64,000 nucleotides of DNA, taken from Paenibacillus silvestris (GTDB lineage Bacteria; Bacillota; Bacilli; Paenibacillales; NBRC-103111). Below are positions 18,057 to 27,158 of the stretch, one piece after another; position 1 is the stretch's first letter, and each line of letters begins with the position of its first letter. The notes beneath the pieces were generated by a model that was not told the origin of the DNA, did no database searches, and worked only from the letters and a program-made list of their open reading frames with translations. A program made the translations under genes and the position numbers. The stretch lies in contig NZ_WTUZ01000010.1 in NCBI RefSeq assembly GCF_009882985.1, forward strand, positions 868,352 to 932,351. Reading direction: 5' to 3'.

Positions 18057-19631
18057 ATGAAGCTTCTATTTGCAGAGGATGAGAAATTTACTAGAGATGG
18101 CATTCGCAAGTCGATTGCTTGGCAGTCACTCGGAATTACGGAGTTTTTCGAAGCCGTTGACGGTCTAGAGGCTGTAGCGATTGCTGAGCAGATCAAACCG
18201 GACATTGTCCTTACAGATATACGCATGCCACGGATGGATGGCATTGAGCTTGCCTTTCACCTTCGCCGGAAATACCCCCAGTGCAAAATTGTATTTATGA
18301 GCGGTTATGCCGATAAAGATTATTTAAAAGCAGCGATCACGTTAAAAGCCGTTAGCTATGTAGAGAAGCCGATCGATATTGAAGAGCTGGAAGAAGCCCT
18401 TCGTGCTGCGATTACCTTATGTCAGGAAGAGCAGCGGCATCTCGTTAATGACTCGGTAGCCAGAGAAAACAAAAGCTACATCAAGCAAGAAGCAGCTCTG
18501 CAGCTTATACGTGGAGGATTCGACGATGAGAACCTGCACAATCGCCTTGCAGCTGCAGATTTTGAGGCTGCCCTGCAAGGGCCAGCAGTGACGGTCATGA
18601 TTAAGCTTGTGTCACCACTACCTTCCAAAGATCAATTAGGGATCATCTTGGACACCCTATTAGCCCCTTGCGGCAAACCTTATTTATACGCACCCAAAGA
18701 TGATCACCATGTCATCATCCACTTGTTCTCACATTACAATGACGACATCGATAACCATACTCTGCATCAAATTTGCTATGAGCTATCACTCGTATTGAAG
18801 CGTGAATATGAGCTTTTCTCCATGGCTGCTGGGAAAATAGTGCCGAATGCCAAAAGACTGCAGGAATCCTACACAAGCGCGGTCCTTCGCTTACAAGCGT
18901 CTTTTTTTCATAAGCCCTGTTCGATCATCCTTCATGATCATCATGGCAGCGAGGCAAGTTCCCAGCACTATCAAGCCCCGCCTGAGCAGTTGAACTCTTT
19001 CCAAAAAGCGTTGATTGAAGAAAATTTCGATGAACTTGATCAACTGCTGCATACCGTTACATCTGATATTCGTCAGCATCCAGGAACATTGATTGTAAGT
19101 GTGAAAGAACTGTATTACCGTTTCATTCTGGAAATGGACAAATTTGCCCAAAGCCGAAATATGAGACTGTTCGATGCGTCAGAAGAAAACGATGTCCCTT
19201 GGAAGCTCATTCAAGAGTGCCACTATTTGGACGATATTCAGCGAGTGACAAGCACTAAGCTTCAAGAGCTGAAATACGCGCTTATCGAGCGGAGTAACGG
19301 TGGCATGTCATCCACTAGCTCCCGGATTACTCGTTATATCCATCTTCATTTTGCGGACGACGATTTATCGGTGCAGGACGTGAGCGACCACATGCAGATG
19401 ACGGCTTCGCATCTCATTTCGATTTTCAAAGAAGCAACTGGAAAAACAATTAAGCAGTACGTAACGGAATATCGTATGGAGAAAGCGAAAGATTTGCTGC
19501 GCAACAATCGACTGAAGGTGCTGGATGTAGCTTCACAAGTAGGTTATAAGGACGGGGAGCATTTCGCCAAAATATTTCGCAAATCAACAGGGATGACCCC
19601 TTCCGACTATCGGGAGCGTTGTCAGCCATGA
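18057..19631 (+). CDS. YesN-type response regulator, AraC output domain
   Basis: The 524-residue protein has a receiver domain (acidic pair Glu7-Asp8, phospho-acceptor Asp54 in VLTDIRMPRMDG, Lys in VEKP), a long middle region and a C-terminal AraC domain (LSVQDVSDHMQMTASHLISIF and LDVASQVGYKDGEHFAKIF). The ATG at 18057 follows GGGGG; the frame is open for 26 codons before it, but MKLLFAEDE is the conserved receiver start. It overlaps the kinase gene by four bases (ATGA). Being divergent from the YtcP/YteP/YtcQ-like importer, it is the likely activator of that operon. Confidence 0.9.
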   Translation: MKLLFAEDEKFTRDGIRKSIAWQSLGITEFFEAVDGLEAVAIAEQIKPDIVLTDIRMPRMDGIELAFHLRRKYPQCKIVFMSGYADKDYLKAAITLKAVSYVEKPIDIEELEEALRAAITLCQEEQRHLVNDSVARENKSYIKQEAALQLIRGGFDDENLHNRLAAADFEAALQGPAVTVMIKLVSPLPSKDQLGIILDTLLAPCGKPYLYAPKDDHHVIIHLFSHYNDDIDNHTLHQICYELSLVLKREYELFSMAAGKIVPNAKRLQESYTSAVLRLQASFFHKPCSIILHDHHGSEASSQHYQAPPEQLNSFQKALIEENFDELDQLLHTVTSDIRQHPGTLIVSVKELYYRFILEMDKFAQSRNMRLFDASEENDVPWKLIQECHYLDDIQRVTSTKLQELKYALIERSNGGMSSTSSRITRYIHLHFADDDLSVQDVSDHMQMTASHLISIFKEATGKTIKQYVTEYRMEKAKDLLRNNRLKVLDVASQVGYKDGEHFAKIFRKSTGMTPSDYRERCQP

Positions 19632-21409
19632 TCTTTTCCTTCATTCAAGTTCTGCGTAAATGGCTGTATAACACCAAGCTGCGTCATAAGGTTATGTACA
19701 CATACCTGCTGCTGATCATGCTGCCTCTGGGATTCTATCAGTTCATCGCCTCGGACAAAATGTCCGACATCATTATTAATCATGTGACTTACTCCGCCAA
19801 GATGGGCTTTGATCAAACGTATTCCTTTCTTAATTACAGGGTACAGCGAATAGCCGAAACAACGAATATTTTGGTGTCTAACTCCACCATCTCGGGTATT
19901 CTACTAGATCCGAATGCAACACAAGATATCAATCGGGAACTGCAAGATTACAGTAATCTCAAACAGTTGCTAAGGTCCATGCAAGATAGTCTCGATATCT
20001 CGCGAGTTATTTTGTATGTACCCAAAACATTCATTTTCTCCAATGAAACCGAGAATTTCCTGCCCATGGATCAGACCGTTCAGAGTCCCTGCTTTGACCG
20101 ATTGAAAGAGCTTCATGCCAAATACCTATGGTGCTCATCACCTGAGCTAGGTAAAAATGCGACGCATGACGATTCCTCTCTCTATGTGGTTCGAAGTATC
20201 CTGGATCCGAACAATTACTCTGTGCCTATTGGACAGCTTCGAGTTGATGTGCAAGCTGAGACCATTCGGTCTATGCTGCGAAAAGCAAACGTTGTCAAGA
20301 ATAGTACCACTTTCCTGGTTGATCAAAATCATCAAATTGTCCTCTCCTCCGAACCCGTCGCTGACACCACAGTCGAGCTGCCGAATACCATCGGCGCCGG
20401 AGATGAGGTCTCCATCACTTGGCAGACCAAAAATAATTACTACCTATACCGGCAGCTCCCTTCCAATTGGGGAATGCTCACTGTTATTCCGCTGGATCAA
20501 GTTGTCCAGCAAAGCCATCAACTGCGTAATGATTTACTTGTGATTCTACTAATCGTCAGCGCAATCGCGTATCTGCTCGCTTATTTATTTTCGTTCTCCG
20601 TAACGAGGAGAATTACGCAATTAACGAGCCGTCTAAGGGATGTGCAAAATGGAAATCTGATCGCACTTGCACAGACTCAGGGGAAAGATGAAATTGGCGA
20701 GTTGATTCAAACCTACAACTACATGGTTGAACAGATCAGCTCCATGAATAAGGAGCACTACAGGCTCGGGCAGGAAGTGAAAAATGCGGAGTTAAAGGCG
20801 CTCCAATCGCAGATTAACCCGCACTTTCTGTATAATACTCTGGATCTCATTAACTGGATGGCTGACAGCGGACTGAACACGGATATCAAAAAAGTAGTCA
20901 AAGCGCTAGCTCGTTTCTATAAAGTAAGTTTGAGCAGCGGCAAAGATATCATCTCGCTGCGCGAGGAGCTGCAGCATGTTTCGTTCTACGTGCAGATTCA
21001 AAATATTCGTTTTGAAAATAAAATCAACTTCCAGATCGATGTGCCGGATGAACTACTTGAGTATGCCATACCCAAGATCACTCTCCAGCCACTCGTTGAA
21101 AATGCTATCCTCCATGGCATTCTTGGACGCGCTGGGCGCGAGGGAACCATAACGATACAAGGCAAGTTCGTACAAGACAACATACAATTGCTCATTAAGG
21201 ACGATGGTGTAGGCATGAATGGGCGACAGATCGAAGACATCATGATGGGAATTAGCCGAAGTAAAATCGGGGGCAGCGGTTACGGTGTGAAAAATGTACT
21301 TGAGCGCATTCGCCATTATTTTGGTGAATCAGCCAGCCTCATTTATCGCAGCGTTCCCAGCGTTGGCACGGAGGTTGAGATTTCGTTCCCGGTTGTTACG
21401 GAGAGCTGA
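19628..21409 (+). CDS. YesM-type membrane sensor histidine kinase
   Basis: The 593-residue kinase has a first span at about 23-42, an extracellular region to about 300, a second span at 303-322, and HAMP. His399 lies in LQSQINPHFLYNTLDLINW, and a GHKL ATPase domain follows (LLIKDDGVGMNG, GSGYGVKNVLERI). Its ATG lies inside the stop of the response regulator gene, giving translational coupling; a TTG at 19619 is a less likely start. It should sense an extracellular pectin-derived oligosaccharide. Confidence 0.9.
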   Translation: MIFSFIQVLRKWLYNTKLRHKVMYTYLLLIMLPLGFYQFIASDKMSDIIINHVTYSAKMGFDQTYSFLNYRVQRIAETTNILVSNSTISGILLDPNATQDINRELQDYSNLKQLLRSMQDSLDISRVILYVPKTFIFSNETENFLPMDQTVQSPCFDRLKELHAKYLWCSSPELGKNATHDDSSLYVVRSILDPNNYSVPIGQLRVDVQAETIRSMLRKANVVKNSTTFLVDQNHQIVLSSEPVADTTVELPNTIGAGDEVSITWQTKNNYYLYRQLPSNWGMLTVIPLDQVVQQSHQLRNDLLVILLIVSAIAYLLAYLFSFSVTRRITQLTSRLRDVQNGNLIALAQTQGKDEIGELIQTYNYMVEQISSMNKEHYRLGQEVKNAELKALQSQINPHFLYNTLDLINWMADSGLNTDIKKVVKALARFYKVSLSSGKDIISLREELQHVSFYVQIQNIRFENKINFQIDVPDELLEYAIPKITLQPLVENAILHGILGRAGREGTITIQGKFVQDNIQLLIKDDGVGMNGRQIEDIMMGISRSKIGGSGYGVKNVLERIRHYFGESASLIYRSVPSVGTEVEISFPVVTES

Positions 21410-21423
21410 GATTACTTCATTAC

Positions 21424-21461
21424 AAAAAGCCGAAGCATAGCTGAGCCATGCTTCGGCTTTT
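21424..21461 (+). terminator. Terminator after the yesNM-like pair
   Basis: AAAAAGCCGAAGCAT, a TAGCTGAGCC loop and ATGCTTCGGCTTTT form a strong stem ending in T residues. It begins 14 bases after the kinase stop. The A-rich left arm would let it serve the DinB gene on the other strand too. Confidence 0.9.
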
Positions 21462-21488
21462 GTCTTCATATGTGAATACCTGACTCGC

Positions 21489-21965
21489 TTACTTGGAATT
21501 ATTTTCAATCACCTTAAGTAAGCAATCACAGGTTGCAAGATGCATCCCTTCATGAACAACTCCAAAGTTGAGAAGCTCTCCCACCTTATGAAACGTGAGG
21601 GGTCCAAATTGCAGTGGTGTTTCAAACGGTGCCTCAAGACTCTCAGGGGATAATTCACTTATTTGATTAAGTTGGGCAGATAACTGCTCGATGAGTTCAA
21701 CTTTCGACGGTGGTGTTTGATTCCAGTTAGCCGGTAATGTACCGGAGTTAAAGAAACTTGCATAACTTTCGGGTATGGCCGAATCCTTCGAGAAACCAAG
21801 CTTCATGTAGGCATCCATCCAATAAATCATGTGTCCCACGTTCCAGCGAATCGTGTTATTATACGAATCTGGTTGTAGATCAAATAGTTCTTCTGAAATG
21901 CTCTGCACCTTGTGAAGTGCCACTTGATGTACTGTTTTTGCCGTACCGATAATGGTTTCTGACAT
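21489..21965 (-). CDS. DinB-family protein
   Basis: The 158-residue protein is a predicted four-helix bundle with a metal-binding histidine set, visible as NVGHMIYWMD and VVHEGMHLATCDCL. DinB-like proteins include damage-inducible proteins and thiol-S-transferases (bacillithiol or mycothiol dependent); which activity applies here cannot be read from sequence. The ATG at 21965 follows AAGGAGG by eight bases; the frame is open further upstream but without signals. A second, related DinB gene lies at 25183. Confidence 0.85.
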   Translation of the reverse strand: MSETIIGTAKTVHQVALHKVQSISEELFDLQPDSYNNTIRWNVGHMIYWMDAYMKLGFSKDSAIPESYASFFNSGTLPANWNQTPPSKVELIEQLSAQLNQISELSPESLEAPFETPLQFGPLTFHKVGELLNFGVVHEGMHLATCDCLLKVIENNSK

Positions 21966-22161
21966 AGGGTTAACCTCCTTAGAATTGAGAAGCATTTTAT
22001 ATGCTTTTAGTATAGATTTCATGGGAGGTACCATCAATGCCGTGCGACTTACCGGAACGTTAAGTATAAGTTAACGATTAGGCATTGACAGAGAAAGAAG
22101 ATGAAGCAACAATAAGGATTGAAACTGCCTTCAGCAATGCCTTTGAAAGCGAGTGTGAGCT

Positions 22162-23064
22162 ATGGAGTTAAAGCAGCTGCAGTATTTTATGGCGATATGT
22201 GAAGAACTTCACTTCACGAGAGCCGCCGATAAGATGGGCGTCAGTGCTCCCAACATCAGTCAACAGATTAGGAGATTGGAAGAAGAAATAGGCGTCCTCC
22301 TTTTCGATCGAGTGGGCAAAACCATCGTTCTCACGGAAGCCGGTGCCATTCTGCAAGAACATGGTGCGGCTGTGTTCGGGCATCTGAAGCAAGCGAGCGA
22401 TGCTATTGCTGACTTGAAGCAAATGCAAGGCGGCTCACTATCCATCGGTGTCTTACCTGGGGATGCGGACCTTATGTTCAATGCCTTGCTGCTGAATTTC
22501 CATCAAACCTATCCCACTATTTCGCTTTCACTTTTGGAAACCACGCGAGTAACCGAACAGGTTCTGGACCGAAGCATCGATGTTGGAGTCACCATCGGAC
22601 CTGTTAGCGATGAACGACTCACATCCATCCCTCTATTTCACGAAGAATTCTCACTGGCCGTCCGTGTGAATGATCCCCTTGCTAACGAGAATTTCATCCC
22701 GCTAAGCAGGCTAATAGACTTGAAAATGGTCCTGTTCCCTACCGACCATCAATGTCGCAAGCTGATCGATCGCTTTTGCACAGATCAAGGATTTACTCTG
22801 CAGCCACATATGGTAACAACAACGTTATCTTCCCTTCTCCAAATGGTGCAGAGCGGAGTTGGTGCATGTGTGCTGCCACGCTTGCTGCTGGATACCCTTC
22901 CCAATCCGGACATTAAGGTCGTGAGTCTGCGGCATCCTACACCCTCTCAAGATATTTGTCTGATTTACCGCAGTGACAGATATGTCGGATATGCTATGCG
23001 GACTTTTATCAAAACACTTAGAGCCTATATCGAAGCTGTGATTCAGCAGGCGAAATCCTCGTAG
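22162..23064 (+). CDS. LysR-family transcriptional regulator
   Basis: The 300-residue protein has the N-terminal LysR helix-turn-helix (ELHFTRAADKMGVSAPNISQ, then IRRLEEEIGVLLFDR) and a two-lobed effector domain starting GGSLSIGVLPGDADLMF. It is divergent from the DinB gene across about 200 bases, so that gene is a possible target. The effector is unknown. The ribosome-binding site before ATG 22162 is weak. Confidence 0.88.
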   Translation: MELKQLQYFMAICEELHFTRAADKMGVSAPNISQQIRRLEEEIGVLLFDRVGKTIVLTEAGAILQEHGAAVFGHLKQASDAIADLKQMQGGSLSIGVLPGDADLMFNALLLNFHQTYPTISLSLLETTRVTEQVLDRSIDVGVTIGPVSDERLTSIPLFHEEFSLAVRVNDPLANENFIPLSRLIDLKMVLFPTDHQCRKLIDRFCTDQGFTLQPHMVTTTLSSLLQMVQSGVGACVLPRLLLDTLPNPDIKVVSLRHPTPSQDICLIYRSDRYVGYAMRTFIKTLRAYIEAVIQQAKSS

Positions 23065-23094
23065 AGAAGAGATAGTACGGACAGCTCCTGTCAG

Positions 23095-23279
23095 CTAACG
23101 GACCGAGATGACTCTATTTGCTGCTTTAGAAAGAGGAGGAGCATCTAACGGACTCAGGAGCCGCTACTGACCATGAACTGGCCTCAAACAGCGACAAAAT
23201 CCAAACATAACGCCCCCTCAGTCCGATAGCACCTCATATCCAGTCGAATTTGGCATCATAACGGCTGCTGGGTCCGCAG
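23095..23279. repeat. Four-unit intergenic element, family D
   Basis: Units at 23095-23115 and 23145-23165 start CTAACGGAC. Inverted units at 23209-23229 (ending CAGTCCGATAG) and about 23259-23279 (ending GGGTCCGCAG) face them. Spacing is 50, 64, 50, the same plus-plus-minus-minus plan as family A with different unit sequence. It lies between the convergent LysR and mutarotase genes, and no gene was found in that gap. Confidence 0.6.
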
Positions 23280-23314
23280 CAAAGAAGTATAGAAGACTGC
23301 AAGCGATAAACCGC

Positions 23315-23364
23315 AAAAAGAGGCTACCCCTCCGTCATTGTCATGACTTCTGGGACAGCCTCTT
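23315..23364 (-). terminator. Terminator of the rhamnose mutarotase gene
   Basis: On the minus strand GAGGCTGTCCC pairs with GGGGTAGCCTC around a loop of about 20 bases, followed by TTTTTGC. It begins about 15 bases after the mutarotase stop. The stem contains one mismatch. Confidence 0.7.
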
Positions 23365-23378
23365 CTATGAGTTATGTA

Positions 23379-23705
23379 CTATTTCAAAAAGAAAACTTCG
23401 CGCATCGGTTGAATCGGTACGGCTTCACGGAAATCAAAGGATCCAACAACCATTTTGCTCGTAATCGCGTTCCATCGATTGCAAGGCTCACTTTCAGCCA
23501 AGTAGGCAAAAGCGGCTTCCACATCATCGCATAGAAAGACATAGAAGAATTGATTGCCATTTTGGAAAATGGAGTAATCCCTGATTCCTGCTTTACTGTG
23601 TTCTTCCATAATTTCTGGCCAAGGCGCCAAATGCATTTGGACGTACTCCTCCAGAACTTCCTCCCGAATCGTCCATGTCCATGCGAACTTCCCGCTAGTG
23701 GTCAT
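23379..23705 (-). CDS. rhaM: L-rhamnose mutarotase family protein
   Basis: The 108-residue protein matches the RhaM/YiiL family: WTIREEVLEEYVQMH, WPEIMEEHSKAGIRDYSIF and FFYVFLCDDVEAAFAYL. The conserved His, Tyr and Trp residues that ring the sugar site are present. It interconverts the anomers of L-rhamnose, speeding entry into catabolism. Other rhamnose genes are not adjacent; it is monocistronic with its own promoter and terminator. Its presence fits the rhamnogalacturonan theme, since rhamnose is half of that backbone. Confidence 0.88.
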   Translation of the reverse strand: MTTSGKFAWTWTIREEVLEEYVQMHLAPWPEIMEEHSKAGIRDYSIFQNGNQFFYVFLCDDVEAAFAYLAESEPCNRWNAITSKMVVGSFDFREAVPIQPMREVFFLK

Positions 23706-23748
23706 GCGTTACACCCTCTCCCCATAAATTGGATAACCGATTACTTTT

Positions 23749-23777
23749 ACTTTACCGCGCTAGCCCTGTCCAGTCAA
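23749..23777 (-). promoter_or_regulatory. SigmaA-type promoter of the mutarotase gene
   Basis: On the minus strand TTGACT (23772-23777) and TAAAGT (23749-23754) are separated by exactly 17 bases. The -10 lies about 45 bases before the start codon. Confidence 0.6.
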
Positions 23778-23806
23778 TGCTCATCCTCCTCAAAATAAAA
23801 ATAAAC

Positions 23807-23831
23807 AAAAAAAAGAAGTCACAAGGACTTC
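23807..23831 (-). terminator. Terminator of the MFS gene
   Basis: On the minus strand GAAGTC, a CTTGT loop and GACTTC are followed by eight T residues. It begins about 20 bases after the MFS stop. Confidence 0.85.
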
Positions 23832-23844
23832 CGTTTTTTCGCTT

Positions 23845-25032
23845 TTATATTTGTTTAACTGTGCGAGAAGCACAAACGAGCCAGACAAAAGAAACAAAAC
23901 AAAGCCCAGCAATAAACCCATAGCCACCAAATACGTCAATACGAGCAGCGAAATAGCCAAAGCCAAGCCCTGCGAACGTGCTCAGCACATTCTCCCCCAG
24001 CGATTGGAAGGAATCGATCGTTGCCCTCATGTTCGAGTCTATGCGGTGATGCAAATAACCAGAGGCAAGCGGCTGCATGACGCCTGCGAATAAGCAGATA
24101 ATCAGCATGGCTGCCAGTCCGATGAAATTATGACTTATAGAAACACACAGGAAGCCGATCGAGATGATCGCCGTAATAAAGACGATCAGCTTCCTATAGC
24201 TAATTCGCCGCAAAAGCGCATAGGCCATTAAATTGCCAGGCAGCTGCAAAAGCATAATAACAGATGACAGTATCCCGAAAAAGTAGACCGGGGTTCCTAA
24301 TCGGTTCGCGTACAACTGCCAAAACTCTTCAATGTAACTCATCGAAGCACCTGTGACCATGCCAGAAAGCATAACGAGAGAAACATTAGGATTTTTTCTG
24401 AAAAAACGCAGCGATGCCGTAACATACGTTTTGAAAGGAATGGCACCCTCGGTATCCTCCGCGCCCTCTCCCCCCATCGGCGGCTCGGTCAGCAGGAAGG
24501 CTAATACCAGGGCAATGCCAGAACTGACTAGCGATAGCCAGTAGTTCAGTTCAAGTCCGAATTTCCCAGCGAGCAAGCTTCCGCAAAGTGCCGCAAGGAT
24601 AGCTGAGAGCAAATCACAGGCGTTCAATCGTCCAAGCAGCTTCTCGAACTGGGCTGCCTTCCCTTGCTGCATTAATGTATCATACAACAGTGCGTTCTCG
24701 GAGCCGCTGCTTGCCGAACGAGAAATACCGGCCAAGAAGACAACAAGCGCAAAATGCCAAAACTCCGTCGCAACGATCAAAATTAGAAACTCGCAGCTTC
24801 CTAGCAGGGCGCTTAGTACGAGCATTTTTTTCCTGCCCCACTTGTCTGCTAGTACACCTGTTGGAACTTCAAGCAGCACGATGGTCAGGGCAAATATTAT
24901 TTCCGTATACACGACCATCTGAATCGTCATGCCCCGCTCCTCCCAGTACAACCTCTCGATGACATAGGCTGGGATGAGACTGGAAAAAAAGCGAAGCGCA
25001 AATAGGATTCGTATATTCATTGTCTTGTTCAT
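23845..25032 (-). CDS. Major facilitator superfamily transporter
   Basis: The 395-residue protein has about twelve predicted membrane spans. The MFS loop motif between spans 2 and 3 reads GVLADKWGRKKMLVLSALLG, and VLLEVPTGVLAD is typical of drug or metabolite exporters of this superfamily. The substrate is unknown. The ATG at 25032 was chosen for its AGAGGAG site; an open frame upstream adds 14 polar residues. It is monocistronic with a clear terminator. The DinB gene upstream on the same strand is about 150 bases away. Confidence 0.88.
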   Translation of the reverse strand: MNKTMNIRILFALRFFSSLIPAYVIERLYWEERGMTIQMVVYTEIIFALTIVLLEVPTGVLADKWGRKKMLVLSALLGSCEFLILIVATEFWHFALVVFLAGISRSASSGSENALLYDTLMQQGKAAQFEKLLGRLNACDLLSAILAALCGSLLAGKFGLELNYWLSLVSSGIALVLAFLLTEPPMGGEGAEDTEGAIPFKTYVTASLRFFRKNPNVSLVMLSGMVTGASMSYIEEFWQLYANRLGTPVYFFGILSSVIMLLQLPGNLMAYALLRRISYRKLIVFITAIISIGFLCVSISHNFIGLAAMLIICLFAGVMQPLASGYLHHRIDSNMRATIDSFQSLGENVLSTFAGLGFGYFAARIDVFGGYGFIAGLCFVSFVWLVCASRTVKQI

Positions 25033-25182
25033 GTGGAGCTCCTCTCCGTTATCTGATTGGGTGTGTGGACACAACCAGATCGGCGGAGCTCGTGAACAAC
25101 GTAAGGTTACGTCTTAGCAGGGAGGTCTTGCGAACTTGATGAACCTCAGCATTGGAGGATCCTCCATTCGTCTACCTGTTAT

Positions 25183-25659
25183 TTATTTCGATAATAATAC
25201 TTTATATATTTTGATAACACTTAAGTGCATGCCTTCGTGATATAAATTAAAGCTGAGGAACTGCTCTAAGGATTCGAGTCTCATCCCTGCGGAAGTTGTA
25301 TAAGGCGTCACGTTGTCGTGCAAGCGGTCACCTAGTTCACTCTGAATTCTCTCAATCTGCCTTCCTAGCAACATTTTCAGCTCTGAGAGAGTAGGAACGA
25401 CAATGCCTGCTGGCCTAGTTAAAGGAGAAGTCTTGTACTCAAATTGCTCCTTGAACCCTTGCGGTAAATGAAGAGGAAGCTCCATGTATTGAAAAGCATA
25501 CCTTTCCATCACGACATAAATGTGCCCCATCTGCCAACGGATTGAATTGCGGAATCCATCCGGAATCTGATCTGCTTTCTCTTCCGAAACCTCTTCAACT
25601 GCTTGCAAGACTTGATCTCTAACGAATGCCAACTGCTTGAACAAATAATGTTCCAACAT
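25183..25659 (-). CDS. DinB-family protein
   Basis: The 158-residue protein is a predicted four-helix bundle with metal-ligand histidines in WQMGHIYVVMERYA and LYHEGMHLSVIKIY. It resembles the DinB protein at 21489 in length and in the GH and HEGMH motifs, so the two are probably ancient paralogues. The ATG at 25659 follows AAAGGAG by five bases; a GTG two codons upstream is the alternative. Activity unknown. Confidence 0.85.
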   Translation of the reverse strand: MLEHYLFKQLAFVRDQVLQAVEEVSEEKADQIPDGFRNSIRWQMGHIYVVMERYAFQYMELPLHLPQGFKEQFEYKTSPLTRPAGIVVPTLSELKMLLGRQIERIQSELGDRLHDNVTPYTTSAGMRLESLEQFLSFNLYHEGMHLSVIKIYKVLLSK

Positions 25660-25749
25660 CCTCACTCCTTTAGCGACTCTTTTGGCCTATTGTAGCACAA
25701 TTCCCAACTAGGGAGTATATGGAAAAACAGCGATTTAAGCGGCTTTTAT

Positions 25750-26385
25750 CTACGCCTGACGGCTCAACCAACGCGCACTATTCAGCACGAGACGCCGATA
25801 GGATGCGGGTTGAAAAGAAGGGGCATGATGCCCAGGCTGCAGATACACAACCTTCCCTAGACCGTAAGTGTGTTCCCATGCCGCGGGATACCTTTTCCCT
25901 TCAAATTCAAACTCCATAAAAACCGTTTTCGTCGTAAAAGGATCAAATTCGAACAGATAAGGCTCCTCTTCCAAGTTGAAATTCTCGACACCTTCCAATA
26001 ACGGATGGCTTGCCGCTGAAGCATAATAAGCTAAAGGCTGGTAAGGAGGATGACCGGTGAACTTGGCGCCGATCATCTGCAGCAGCTCGTAGCTGCGCTG
26101 AAGTGAAATACCGTTGTGGATAACCAGCAAGCTGCCTCCCCCTGCCACATAGCGCAGCAGACCCGCGGTTTGTTGCGGTGTCAGATCCCGCTTCCAGCAG
26201 TCCGTATAGGAAATACACAATGGAAACTGGTTGTGGTCAAGTTCAGCGAAGGTCTGATAGTCTTCCGTAGCTGTTAACGCAAACTCGCTGCCTAGAATGG
26301 CGGCAAGCTGCTTTCGAGCAGGCTCCAGTGGATGCCAAGGAGCATCCGTGTTATCACCAATCAACATGGTTTGTATCTCACGCAT
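25750..26385 (-). CDS. ThuA-domain protein (class I glutamine amidotransferase-like fold)
   Basis: The 211-residue protein shows ThuA-like features: an N-terminal LIGDNTDAPWHPL, a central GLLRYVAGGGSLLVIHNG and HPLLEGVENF, and a late PAAWEHTYGLGKVVYLQPGHH. ThuA-like proteins are linked to disaccharide use in some bacteria, where ThuA and ThuB act on 3-keto sugars; here no ThuB is adjacent. No catalytic cysteine nucleophile of true amidotransferases is seen at the expected elbow. GGAGAAGG precedes the start. It is 20 bases downstream of the SDR gene and probably co-transcribed with it. Confidence 0.75.
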   Translation of the reverse strand: MREIQTMLIGDNTDAPWHPLEPARKQLAAILGSEFALTATEDYQTFAELDHNQFPLCISYTDCWKRDLTPQQTAGLLRYVAGGGSLLVIHNGISLQRSYELLQMIGAKFTGHPPYQPLAYYASAASHPLLEGVENFNLEEEPYLFEFDPFTTKTVFMEFEFEGKRYPAAWEHTYGLGKVVYLQPGHHAPSFQPASYRRLVLNSARWLSRQA

Positions 26386-26405
26386 ATGTCCTTCTCCTCT
26401 CCCAT

Positions 26406-27131
26406 TTACCAGGGCAGCTCTCTTCCACTGTCAGCTTCGATATACAGCGGCAGCTCCAACTGCTTGTCCTTGTGCTCTTCAATCCGCTTCAAAATATTCG
26501 CGGCGGCTTCTTCCGAAGAAAAGGTGCCCGCTGGATTCCACTCACCGCTCATAAAGGATTTGACCCATCCAGGATGGATCAGCAGGACACGCCCGCCTTC
26601 TTTGCGAATTTTGTTATGAACGACGGTAGAGCCCATATTCAAAGCTGATTTGGCCATGCAATACCCGAACCATGCATCTCGATGGCTGTTCGTGATACTG
26701 CCCGCTTCAGAGGAAATGTTAACAATCAGCTTGCCGCCATTCATGAGCGGTTCTATCAAACTATTTGACATCCGAATGGCGCCCAGAGCTGTCACATTGT
26801 ACACCTTCTGAATCTCTTCAAAATCGAGATCATCTTCAATCGTTTTCGCCGTATCTCCGAGAATGGCAGCGTTGTTGATCAAAAGTTCCAACTGATTTGT
26901 TTTACTTTTAATATAACGGGCTGCTTCCCCTACACTCTCGTCAGATCCCACGTCCAGCTTGAAAGCGTGCAGTTGATTCGGAAATTGTACGGCGAGTTTG
27001 CTGAGCTCTTCATTATTTCCCAGAATGCCTCCAGCATAAACGGTAAATCCCTGATGCAAAAGAGCCTCCGTCATTGCAAGCCCAATCCCTCTGTCCGTTC
27101 CGGTTACACAAACTGCCTTGTTCAACAACAT
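26406..27131 (-). CDS. Short-chain dehydrogenase/reductase
   Basis: The 241-residue SDR has the dinucleotide-binding motif CVTGTDRGIGLAM (TGxxxGIG), the LLINNAA block, catalytic Ser in VNISSEAG, and Tyr/Lys in WFGYCMAKSALN. It therefore uses NAD(P)H on an unknown alcohol or carbonyl. A variant is YCMAK in place of YxASK, which keeps the Tyr and Lys. The ATG at 27131 has GGGAG eight bases upstream; an ATG 18 bases earlier lacks a site. It lies 27 bases after rpiA and 20 bases before the ThuA gene. Confidence 0.87.
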   Translation of the reverse strand: MLLNKAVCVTGTDRGIGLAMTEALLHQGFTVYAGGILGNNEELSKLAVQFPNQLHAFKLDVGSDESVGEAARYIKSKTNQLELLINNAAILGDTAKTIEDDLDFEEIQKVYNVTALGAIRMSNSLIEPLMNGGKLIVNISSEAGSITNSHRDAWFGYCMAKSALNMGSTVVHNKIRKEGGRVLLIHPGWVKSFMSGEWNPAGTFSSEEAAANILKRIEEHKDKQLELPLYIEADSGRELPW

Positions 27132-27158
27132 CTCCCACTCTCCCACCATTCCTAGTTA

